Assembly (NCBI GenBank): GCA_034670405.1
Contig: JAXDDX010000117.1
Coordinates: 124,001 to 188,000, forward strand
Direction: 5' to 3'
DNA: 64,000 bases
Source: Hoplostethus atlanticus
Lineage: Eukaryota; Chordata; Actinopteri; Trachichthyiformes; Trachichthyidae
The position numbers and the translations under genes were made by a program. Below the pieces are notes generated by a model, which saw only the letters and a program-made list of their open reading frames with translations, had not been told where the DNA came from and ran no database searches. Below, in pieces: positions 12,240 through 22,703 of this stretch; position 1 is the first letter of the stretch, and the number at the start of each line of letters is the position of its first letter.

Positions 12240-12995
12240 AACACTTGCAATCTAAGATGAGTGGTCTTACTTTCCCATGTTATGCAGTGTTCTTATTCAG
12301 CCTTGACATGTTGTGGGAGAGGAAAACTAGTTTGTCCACATTACTTGGGAGAAGTGAACTTCGGGTCTTGTTAACGATGAAGCCGGCCTTTGAGAATATT
12401 CGCTCCGATAGTGTAGACGTGGAGAGGATGCAGAGTACACGTTTGGCTGCTGTGGACAGCTTTGGATAGCGGTCGTCGTTTCTTCTCCACCAGTTCAGTG
12501 GCCCCGCATCATCTTTTGTTTGATCCTGCAAGTATGTCTTCATTTCGTTCTGAATCAGTGACCCTCTTCAGTCCCTCTTCTTCTTGATCAGTTGACATAA
12601 TCAGCAGCATGGCCTCCTTCTCCTTGTCATTTTTTTTTCTTTTTTGGAGGAGGCTCAGTTTCCGTGCTGCTTCCTCGCGTTCCATTTGCGCTGGGCCTTG
12701 CGCAATGTTTTGATACAGACTCTCGCCATATCTGCCACCGTTTCATATACCAGCGCATGTTTTTATTTTTTTATTTTTAAATAGAATATAAAAATATAGA
12801 TTCCCCTTATTTATAATTCCTCATTGAAATGTTATCCCCGTGGATTTTTGTAAGCTTCTATCTGTTTTATCCTGTTATTGACCAAATAACAGAAAAAAAC
12901 GACTGCTCAACTTGAAGAATCTCAGTCGACTGACGGGTCTCCGACAGATGATTCGACTCGTCGACTTTCAGGGGGCAGCCCTACCTAACATACCT
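12240..12995 (-). pseudogene. Internally deleted hAT transposon with ZBED1-like dimerisation domain
   Basis: On the minus strand the end at about 12995 begins TAGGGCTGCCCCCTGAAAG, a usual hAT terminus. An open start MEREEAARKLSLLQKRKK follows (near 12690). A frame at 12280-12543 reads PLNWWRRNDDRYPKLSTAAK, VLCILSTSTLSERIFSKAG and SLLPSNVDKLVFLSHNM, the hAT C-terminal dimerisation domain as in ZBED1. The catalytic core between the two is missing, so this is an internal-deletion copy. The left inverted end was not found. Confidence 0.8.
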
Positions 12996-14307
12996 TCCCA
13001 CTTCACCCTCCAGGTACATGGTTTCTAATGGATGCACTGCTGAGACTGCTGTAACACCGGCCGCTGAAATGGCCAGACGTGGCCCACCACTAGCACTGCA
13101 TTTAAGCGTTATTTCTTAATAAATAAATAAATAAATAAATAAATAAATAGGTAAGGGAGAAGACGGCAGAGACATGAAAAGGTATCCTAAACTGGACGAT
13201 CACAAAGCCCAGCAGGCCTCCCTGTACTCCTCTACCACCCATTTTCTCACACACACAGAGAGAGAGAGGGGGTCAAACCACCTCCTCCGATTTACAGACA
13301 CACACCCACCCCCTCCACCATTGTATTTTAAGTATGACTACTGTCACAAAAACCCAGATTCACAGCAAGTTCCTTTAGTGATCCAAAATCCAATGTCAGC
13401 TGAAGCCATTGCAACCTCTCGGTTAGTCACGCTTGATACCAACCACTGTGAGCAGAAAGCAAGCAAGGCATTTCTGCTGCTTTCCTCAGGCTTTGTTCCA
13501 ATATTTAGGCTACCCCATTAGCCAAAAAAGACTTAGCCAAATTCTCTAACCCCTAATTTTCAGAGTCGGTCTCCAGCTGACAAAATATTAGCATTTCCAC
13601 CCTTTGCGTTGCCCAGATAGGGTTGAGGAACTCAGCACCAGCCCCAAGTCCTCCATTTTTCCTCCAAGGGAGGAAAAAAAAGAAAGAAAGTCAGATTCAG
13701 TGTCCTTGAGACCTGTGTGAAACCCTGCATCTCAGCAACAGGAAATATAAAAGAGGAGTACATTTCATTTGATTGAGGATCAACTGAAGCTACAGGACAG
13801 CCATACAACTCCCAGCCTTCAGTTACTGAATGTCAAGGTGAGCGCAGCATCCATCTCTGGCCTGGAGAATATAAACATTAATCATGTACTCCCCACAAGC
13901 CCCACAAATCATAAAGACAACTTGTAAGCCTGGCATGGCTTGAGTGCCAACACAGGGTTTGTGGTGGCCTGTCTTTCATGCCAGGTTCAGCTGCCCATTG
14001 GCAAGACAAGGACATTTTACACTTCTTACCTGAAATGATTAACATATAACCTAGTGGAAAAGAGGCAGGCAAATTAATAATTGGTAATTAATTAGGTTCT
14101 CTCTCTTGGTGAGGTTTGTCAAGTCTGCACTACATTAACACCATTACTACTACTGCACGTTATTACCATTATTTTTTCTTTTGCACTAAGCATTTGTATA
14201 TTTTTGTAGAGCATAGCTCATATATGTTTTATTCTTTAACTTTTATTAACCCTACTTATCTTAGTTGTGTTATTCGTTGTTGTTGTAATGTATGTATGTA
14301 TGTATTA
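12996..14307. other. No gene recognised
   Basis: Apart from an (AAAT)n run at 13111-13150 and a short (TATG)n at 14288-14305, nothing is recognised. Confidence 0.5.
13111..13150. repeat. (AAAT)n microsatellite
   Basis: About ten tetranucleotide units, possibly the tail of a decayed retroelement. Confidence 0.9.
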
Positions 14308-14400
14308 GGGGTGGAACGGTTCACAAAATTCGCGGTTCGGTTCATATCACGGTTTTGGGGTCACGGTTTTCGGTTCGGTTCTTTACGTTTTTGGTACAGC
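14308..14400 (+). repeat. Terminal fragment of a dispersed DNA repeat
   Basis: GGGGTGGAACGGTTCACAAA followed by repeated CGGTTCGGTTC-type words is a familiar fish repeat end. Only this end is present, next to copy B of the 6.6-kb repeat. Confidence 0.4.
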
Positions 14401-14467
14401 AGGAAGGGGTCATTGCCAATTTCAAAATGCTTTTCATTTATTTGCAGGGATGCAAACATGTATGGTG

Positions 14468-15436
14468 AAAAAAGAGAGAGCTACCCGAAGTCGGAAAAAA
14501 AACAATGCGACAGCATAATATCATATAACCATGTGATGGTTATATGATGATGGGTATAAATGACGAATCTGTACATATAGAGCCCAGGTTTAAAAATACC
14601 GGAATTCCCCTTTAAGGTTTCATGGATGAAGCAGAGTGCTAAGTTTCTCAATACTAAAGCTATCAGTGAAATTAAATTATGGCCTGTACTACTCAACATC
14701 AACAATGTTTAAATAGGGCCTGTACCATGGTAAATTATTTATACAATAATTACCATGGTACCATGGTAAAACTAAAATTACCATCAAACTACTATGAACG
14801 TTTTTTTGTTGGGGTAACCTGGCCTCTTTCTACCAATAGATGGCACTCTTTCACTAATAAATGAATGGGATCCGTCAAATTTATTAGTGGAAATCTAGCA
14901 TAAGAGAAGCTGCTCTGACACGGAGTACAATAACGTTAGCTAAAAAGACATAACATACATAACCTACAGAGCTAATGATATTAGTCAAAACCATATAAAA
15001 TAGTCAGCCAAGTGAAAAAAGCGAATGTCCTTACCTCAGGTGATCTCGCCACTCACTCAAAATGAGCCATACAGTACAGGGAGAGAGTGGTGTGTTCACA
15101 GACAAGCGTTTGCTGCTGTGTCAGGCTACATCCACACTAATACGTTTTCGTTTTAAAACTGAGTTTTTAAACTAAAACGATCGGCCACACAAGCATTTTA
15201 GCACGGTTTCAGAAATGATCTCCGTCCATGCTAATACGCCTGAAAACGCATATCACTCAACCATCCACCTACAATGGGCATGCGCGTGCCGGTGTAAACA
15301 GGAAGCAGATTGTCTGCTCTGCTGTTGCTTAAAAGCAGGTCCTGACAGTTGAGTAGAATTTTTTTCTCAATGCAGTTCACTCATATAAAGCTGACAGAAA
15401 TACACTGTAGGAATCGTTAAGGAGATTTGTCCGTCC
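14468..15436 (-). repeat. Dispersed repeat, copy B (inverted mate of 6620-7910)
   Basis: This is the reverse complement of copy A with scattered changes and about 350 bp missing, joining next to GGGTATAAATGACGAATC. The inversely oriented pair is separated by about 6.6 kb. No coding frame was found. Confidence 0.8.
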
Positions 15437-17127
15437 CCAAATTGACGTGAAAAAGCGACATTCGCTGAAAAGCGAACCAAATAACTTTATTTGAAGGTTT
15501 TTCTGCGCATGTCTTTTTGACTGAAATCTGTGAGGCTATTCCCCATTTCTAGTGTGACAATAAATAGAAACAGTAGCCTAACTCTACATGAAAAATAAAT
15601 TATTTAATTCATTATTATCAATTTTTAGAATTGAAACACCTCAAAATAAATACAATATAAAATCTGGGTCAGTTTAATATATTTTGTTTTCATTGCTGTG
15701 TCTTTCTATAGCCTGTATTTGTGTAGTTGATGGGCTTGAGCCTGTGTGTGCGCACTAGAATTTGCCTTCCATGTGACTAATAGCCTGATGATGATAATAA
15801 TGATGATAATGACCATCAGCAAGAATGTCGCGCTATTGTGAGAACGGACAGATTCTAAAATGTGAATCCAGATATTATAAATGGCTCGCTGTCAATTTGT
15901 GTCTTGATGGCCTTCTTAGAGCCCTAAAATCCATTGAGCTTCCCAGTGTTAAAAGAGGAACCGAGTAGTTCCACTTGGCAAAAGGGCAGGGTTTTAATAG
16001 TCTAGCCTTCATGCACAAACTCATTATCCTTGTGAAAGCCACCCCACAGCCTTCCTCTTAATCAGAAAGTGCTTATCTCAGCCATCAGTAATATGCTCCG
16101 AGGACAGAAGTGGGCCTGGGCCTACAGCTCAGCACTAATTGGGTCTTCCACTCAAGAACTGAAAGGAAGAAGTCAGTCTTCAGAGAGGGAAATGTGACAA
16201 AGGATAATCAGCTTATTAAAGCCACCTCATTCTAAAAATGTGGCACTTCAGGGCCTTATTTCTCATTGGAAATCTAACAGGAAACTGAGCAGCATGCTGT
16301 GTCCACTTACTCATCCTCATCATTACAGTAAAGTATCAAGGAGAAAAAACAAGTGATTATTCAAAACTCCTTCCACATTCAGCAGAGCGAGTGGTGCTGA
16401 TCTAGGTGTGTGTTCACACATTATGTTGGTATGGGCTGATGATCTGGGACAGTGTTTCCTAAACTAGGGAGCCTGTTTCTGATGGATGCCCCACATTGCA
16501 GTCCCAGGGAAAGACTGCAATGACCGAATAAGCTTGAGTACTCCAACTAGGATCCGTTTGCCATTGTTGACTGTTACTGAATGATAGAAAGACAGGAGAA
16601 ATTATCTGTTGGATCTGTGGATCTGTGGATCTGTTTCAGCTGCACCATTCTCATGTTTTTGTCTTAGGTTTATAATGAAAGGAAAAACTAAAGACAAACT
16701 ACATTGGGTACATTTTCTGAAGAAAATGTAAGTGTGCTGACAAAATAACTTAAATATAAAAGGATGCAAACACAGGGGTCAAAAGGTCACAAAAAGCATA
16801 GAGCATAGAGATGTTTTTGGCAGCTGCCAACACCACCGGACAATGGACAAATGATAATTTGCCACTGAAAAACATGACTTAGAACCATTTTCAATGAGAT
16901 TTTCCCATGTTTTAGGTGGCTATATGATACTCTAACCAGCAGGGCGAGGGTCATTCCTGCTGTTGTACCCACTCTCGCTATGCAGAAGAAGTCAAGTGAA
17001 ACTACTACTTGAAAATGAGATGAGCGTCAAAAAAAAAAATGTATGCAGCCGACATTTGGCAAATAATGTTATCACACCAAGAGACTGTTAGCAGACAACT
17101 TGTAGACATATCCCCTTGTGTCAAGCA
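15437..17127. other. No feature recognised
   Basis: Unique-looking intergenic sequence. No coding frame or repeat boundary could be supported. Confidence 0.5.
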
Positions 17128-17234
17128 AGATGGCTGACAGACGCCTCAAACTCTTCTTTGGCACTTTGCGGCCACACAATAAGCAGCGTGCATATTGTGC
17201 GGCCGCAAAGTGCCAAAGAAGAGTCAGCCATCTT
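17128..17234. repeat. Large hairpin/cruciform
   Basis: CTCTTCTTTGGCACTTTGCG and GGCC at 17151-17173 recur exactly in reverse at 17201-17223, around a short partly paired loop (CACAATA/TATTGTG). Outside, AAGATGGCTGA (17128-17138) pairs with TCAGCCATCTT (17224-17234) across a 12-base offset. Confidence 0.9.
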
Positions 17235-17513
17235 GGATTTCATTACAATGGAAATGTTGGAGTACACCTGTCTTTAACAATGTATAAAAGTTTATTTGTG
17301 CATAGGAGATGGAGCGCCACCCGCCGCCATGCAAGTAGACAAGTGAAGGATTACGGACATCTGTTTAGGTAAGTGAAATTCGACGTATTGGTTTCGTTAT
17401 CGGCCTCACTGACTTTCGTGCGGTAAAAAGTCAATGGAGCAATAGAGGACCCTATGGGAGAGGTAAACAGCCATATGATGAAAGACTCCCAAAGGGTCCT
17501 GTATCAGGGCTAG
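17224..17513 (+). repeat. Dispersed repeat, unit 1
   Basis: TCAGCCATCTTGGATTTCAT to CCTGTATCAGGGCTAG is repeated at 18306-18616 in the same orientation, with about 80-90% identity by eye. Both contain GTTTATTTGTGCATAGGAGA and a hairpin formed by GGACCCT and AGGGTCC. Weak likeness also exists at 4560-4660. Confidence 0.75.
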
Positions 17514-17612
17514 AAGCGACACTTGCCAAGGGAAGGGGGTGGGACATGGGAGTAAGAAAGAAATAAAGACTAGTGGACACTAAAATATTCTTGATTTTGA
17601 CTGTTGAATCAG

Positions 17613-17633
17613 CCCCCCCCCCCCCCCCCCCCC
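17613..17633. repeat. Poly(C) tract, 21 bases
   Basis: An uninterrupted run of C; on the minus strand it is a G-run able to form quadruplex-like structures. Length may be affected by sequencing error. Confidence 0.85.
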
Positions 17634-18305
17634 AGGCCACTGACCACTGCCAGCTATAAAATTAGACTTGGAAAGTAAATACAGACATGTTTTGCAAATT
17701 GTACCACACATAGTAGCCACATTTTTGCCAGAACAATGGACTACAAGATGTTATTACCCATGTGTGAATGCCTCTCACTCTCCGCCACCGCTCAACACTT
17801 TAACGGTGGCCATTTTTCCATTGATCAATCATCAAAGCGCAATCAAAACTGTTTTCATAATCTAATTACTGACATGCCTTCAGAACAATAGGTCTGATGA
17901 AGATGAAGACTTTAGCGGGGGATGAATAATTGTGGGCATTGTAGCTAAAGCTGTAATACCTACCTGAGGTAAAGATAGGAGTAAGAGCTGACTGTAAACT
18001 ACAACACAAAACAACATATAGATGCAGAGGATGCAGCGGCAAGACCCGATGGAGTGTAATGGCAGTTCCAACGTTGTATTGGATTTGAATGAAGACGAGC
18101 CAATGGGATGGCATGGCACAGACTGGATAGAACAGACAGGCAATGCGCGGTCCAATCCGGTAGCTGCCTTCACATAATATACTAATGAAGACAGAATGGC
18201 CGACGCGATCGACAAAACTGAAATTACCGGAAATCACCAGCCATCTGTCGTTGCAAGCAGCTTGCGGCTCGGAGGAAAAGTACCGAAGAATAATTCCAGG
18301 TGTCG

Positions 18306-18616
18306 GTCAGCCATCTTTGATTTCATTACAATGGATATGTTGGAGTATACCTGTCTTTAACAAAATCTAAAAGTTTATTTGTGCATAGGAGATGTAGCGT
18401 GTGCCACAGCGGTGAAAGTAGACAAGTGAAGGATTACGGAAGTCTGTTTGGGTGAAATGAAGTGAATTGAGTGAGTGAAATTCAACGTAATTTTTTTGTT
18501 ATAGGGCTCGCCGACTTTCGTAGGGGGGAAAAGTCAATGGAGCAGGACAGGGCCCTTTGGGAGAAGTAAAAACCCATACGATGAAAGACTCCCAAAGGGT
18601 CCTGTATCAGGGCTAG
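18306..18616 (+). repeat. Dispersed repeat, unit 2
   Basis: This is the direct repeat of 17224-17513. The first copy is preceded by a strong hairpin, while this copy follows directly on GTCGG. The roughly 790 bp between the units hold a poly(C) tract and no coding sequence that I recognise. Confidence 0.75.
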
Positions 18617-20949
18617 GTGGAGGGTAACAGCACCTGCTGGTCGCTCTGCTCACAACATTCTTCCATTAGTGTGTATTTTAAAACAATGCACAGCATCTTA
18701 AAAACTATAAAACAGATAGTTTAGCAATTTGTTCCAAGCTCAACGTTTTGTAATGTCTATATAGTGTCATAACTGTAGGAGCTCACCTTCGGCAAGCACA
18801 CTAACAAATACGGGTAACAATAGCACTGCACTAATAAAGCGGTTTTCTTTAACCATGGCTCACAGGCCCAGACTGCATTTAACTTTATTTGGACTTCAGC
18901 CTAAATAGATTAAGAATCCCCATTTTGTTTGAGGAAATTAGAGCAATGCCCAATCTCAACAACTGTGGGATCTTCAACCTACTTTGTTTAATTCAATAAT
19001 CAAAGATCACGTGGCTCCTTGTGTAGGGAATGATGCTATGTTTGAGTACCCTGGTCAGTTCCAGAAAATTCTTGTCAAGCTTTAATCAACAAGTCACTAT
19101 TTCTAGAAAAAAAATATGCCGTTATTACTAGTTATTACTAGGCACATGGGCAAGAAAAACCAAGGCACAATGTCAATGACGGAATAATGGCTCTACATAA
19201 TAGTTTCTTCAAACAGCAATAACAGTAAACTATGCTACTGTGAATTATAATCATGGCCAAATAGTCAGGTTCAAAAGCTACAGCAGTTTCAGACTGCAAC
19301 GATAGAACAGCCATTATGTTCCAAGTCAACATTACTATTACTAGTATAACCCTGAAGTAGTAGGAACATACACCCTGCTATCCAGATAGCTAAACCAGGC
19401 AACACATCCCTAAACAATGCCTCAGATTAAACATATTGATGGAAATGTGCTACTATTTTTTATAATTGAAACGATGCATGATACACATATCAATTTGCCA
19501 TATTATCAAACTGTCATTCTGTGAAGAATGTAGGATAGAAAAAGGCAGTCTATGGATAACGACGGGAAAACTTTTCCATCTGCAGGCAGCAGTCCGCCAT
19601 ATGAAGCATCTCTAGGTCTGTAGCCAGCTCTCATGCTAACAGCTCCCAGCTAGCTCAGTAACTTAACAGTCTCCTGTAATGCATCTAGATGGTCGCTAGC
19701 ATAGCTAAGGCCAGCTGATCAGATTGATACTCTACCTGCGCCTACAAACAAAACAGTATTTGCTTGGTGTCCCGATTCATATACAATGTTGCCAGATTTG
19801 CCTTTCAATTGTCCAGACAGTGAAGGAGATTCCCAGTAAAACAATCCCAGTCCAACTGGTACTGAAGTAACGTTATAGCTAGCTGCTGAGGCTACGTCAG
19901 CTCGTCACAGGGATGCACGGATAAAACGGGCTTCACGTTTGGGATGCTGTGAAAAAAATATACATCTCTATAAATAATTTCTGACTTACCAGTATTACTT
20001 TCCAAATGACAGCAATCCGACCAGTGCAAGGATAGAAACCTTCAATATTTAGAGTAAAAAGTTCAGCGCATCGCTGCTCAGTCCGCCATCTTGATTCTGC
20101 TGAAACTCTGGACGCAACCAAATCCAGCGGGGAGGGGCTTTCATTGTCAGCCCCAAAATGATTTCCCTCAAATCTGTTTTCCCCGGTCAGAGTGCAAAGG
20201 AACGCACGTCATTCTGTTATTATAGGCAGATTTAAAGAACATTAATTAACATTTACGATGGTATCTCAATGTCAGAGTGCAAACTTGACGTTGTTATATT
20301 TCTTCACTCTCCCCACATTACTGATGGAACGGACGTGACCCTGGAGTCCAGGTGGAGTTTCTAGTTTAAAACCTCAATGTTGAATTATTTTTTTTATAAA
20401 GTTGTATTATTGCTTTGTAATGTTTGACTGCTGTTTCATAATGTTGGTTTGTTACGCCACAGAAGAGCTTTAAAATTAAAATAAGCCAATGCTCCCGACC
20501 GTCAGTTCTGATAGGGCAGTTATGGAAAAGTGACATTTTAGCAAGTTACCTTAGAATTTGTGAGACACCAGACAAGAGTAAATAAGTAATCTTCTTGGCT
20601 GTTGCTACTACGTTGTAAAAATATCTATGAAAGTTGGATAAGGATATAGTATTGTATAGTATTGGAAAGAATGCTTTGTCTTGGACTCATTTATGGACTG
20701 CCAAGCCATTGCAAAGACCATACCAGAGGGTCTCAAGATTGCAGTCAGTAACGTGTTACACTTCATTGAGCTCTGCATAGGCAAATGGCCTTTTCTCTTG
20801 TCCCCCTCCAGCGTATTTGCATATAGTTTTGTAGAAAATTGTCTCATGTTTCCTGCATAGGGCCTAACATAGACTGGACTAAACAGGACTACCAACTATA
20901 GTTTAGCTCAGGGGATGAGACTCACCCCACCCAACCCCACACATGTCAC
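18617..20949. other. No feature recognised upstream of the zswim8 3' end
   Basis: Intergenic sequence beyond the zswim8 poly(A) site. No gene, tRNA or repeat was recognised. The GU-rich part at 20920-20945 is the downstream element of the poly(A) site. Confidence 0.5.
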
Positions 20950-22499
20950 AGCAAGTTAGTGTTTTGAATTATCTTTATTAAGTAAACTCTACATTTCCAG
21001 TATTGCTTTTATGTTTTTATTATTTTCACTCTAAATTACAACCTCTCGCAATCAGCACAGTTTATATATAACTTTGTTTTCAATCAAGCTACACTTTTGA
21101 GGAATACAAAAATATCACAGTACATTTTCTACTAGGTCACTCTTCACCCGTGAGGTCCATAGCAAAGTTGAAGATGCAGGGTTTTGAACCACAGCAGCCT
21201 GCAGCCCCCCCTGGACATTTGATGGAACGTCAACATCTCTTTCAGAGTAACAGCACCAGGGTCCACTAACTGACCACACTGAAGGGAACTCTATTCCGGT
21301 CCACTCCTCAATTATGTTTTAGTTTTTTTTCTGACAAGTCTTGACTGGATGTTTATAGTGGTGTTCAGATGAGTCTGTGTTACACAGCGTGGCCAAGTGC
21401 GGCATTCTGGGGCCGAACCATGTCTAAACCAACTAGGCATTTTTACAAGTCAGTGATTTGGAACTAGCCCAGCTGACAAGGCATCTAGATACAAAAGAAT
21501 CATAGAAATGTTATATTTGGTGGAAAGTCAGTGACAGTAATGCTGAGTAAGCCCTGGCCAGCCCTGCTTGGCTCTGCAGTGGAAAGCAGGCCTCAGGTTG
21601 GTCCACCCTGATGCACTGTGTTCACCTCCAGCCTTGCGCCTCAGATGGGCTGAAATGGAAAAAGGAACCCACACAACACTCAGCACCTTTTAATATTCTC
21701 TCATTCTCTTCGCATTCCTCTCTGCACACATTATATTCTATACAAAATATCAAAAAAAGATAAAACAAAAACACTGAAAACTCCTCACTCGTACTTTCAC
21801 CCATACATCAATTTTCATATTAAAGTTTTTTTTTTTAATGATTTCAGCAAACTTTGTTTTTGTTTTTTCCTTTTTTTTTTAATGCTGCTAAAATTCAGAT
21901 CCATTGTGACAAATTTTTGGTGAAGGAGGCCTCAAAGCCCCTACCACCCCTGACAGGAATGTTGCGGTATGAAACTGACTCATTCAGTGGTTTCATTAAA
22001 AACAGAGCCAACTAAACAAAACTACAAAACACCAAAAATAAAATGATGACTGTTAGACTCCCATTGTGATGTCTTCAGGGGAAATGGAAAAGACAACTGG
22101 ATAAAGGAAGGAAGGAATACATTTTAATAACACAGGGTTACACAAACATGAACATGATAAAAAGAGGGAATAAGGGAAGTTTAAGTCAGTCAAGAAACAC
22201 AGAGGAAGCTGATCTGCTTTCTCCTCCATGCTCTGGGTGGACAAACACACCAATGACATTTAAAACAGAAGTCTTTGGGGGTTGGGGAATACGGGAGCTG
22301 ATTGTGCTGCCTGTGTGCTGTGTTTGGTGAGTCCATAATAAGGACTAGGAAAGACCAGGGTAAGTGATGATATCCCATTAATAAGACAGAACCAGACGGA
22401 ACATGGCCGACTCAGCACAGCGGCAGTGGCGATGCTGGAGACTGAGCACACATTCCCCGCCAGCTCCACGGCTGTCCCCAAGCCCAGTCCCTAGGCCAG
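20950..22499 (-). other. zswim8: zswim8 3' UTR (predicted)
   Basis: About 1.55 kb lies between the stop codon and a well-formed poly(A) site. It contains U/A-rich stretches (around 21825-21885) and no recognisable transposon. The extent is inferred from the poly(A) signal at 20974-20979. An earlier AATAAA at 21017-21022 could give a slightly shorter end. Confidence 0.6.
20974..20979 (-). promoter_or_regulatory. zswim8: poly(A) signal of zswim8 (AATAAA)
   Basis: The minus strand reads AATAAA here. About 30-50 bases further it reads TGTGTGGGGTTGGGTGGGG (around 20920-20945), a strong GU/G-rich downstream element. The pair makes the most convincing cleavage site after the stop codon. A second AATAAA lies at 21017-21022. 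Confidence 0.6.
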
Positions 22500-22703
22500 T
22501 CACGGGGAGAAGGTGGCCATCTCCAGGGAGATGCGCTGCCACAGCTCCTTGGTCTGCTTGCCTCTCTTCAGGTTCTGCAGCACGTCATTAAACTGCATCA
22601 TTCCTACCGGTGTCAGGCAGAAAGCACCACGAGCACTGCGGATGATGTTGACAAAGTCATCGTAGTCGGCAGGTGTCAGGTGGATCAGCCGGTGGTGGAT
22701 GTA
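22500..22703 (-). CDS. zswim8: zswim8 last exon (coding part)
   Basis: It codes for the last 67 residues and a TGA stop at 22500-22502: [67 protein letters not shown]. The final six residues are those of human ZSWIM8. The acceptor is CTGTCTGCAG. The exon runs on into the 3' UTR without a visible further splice. Confidence 0.96.
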   Translation of the reverse strand, partial: YIHHRLIHLTPADYDDFVNIIRSARGAFCLTPVGMMQFNDVLQNLKRGKQTKELWQRISLEMATFSP

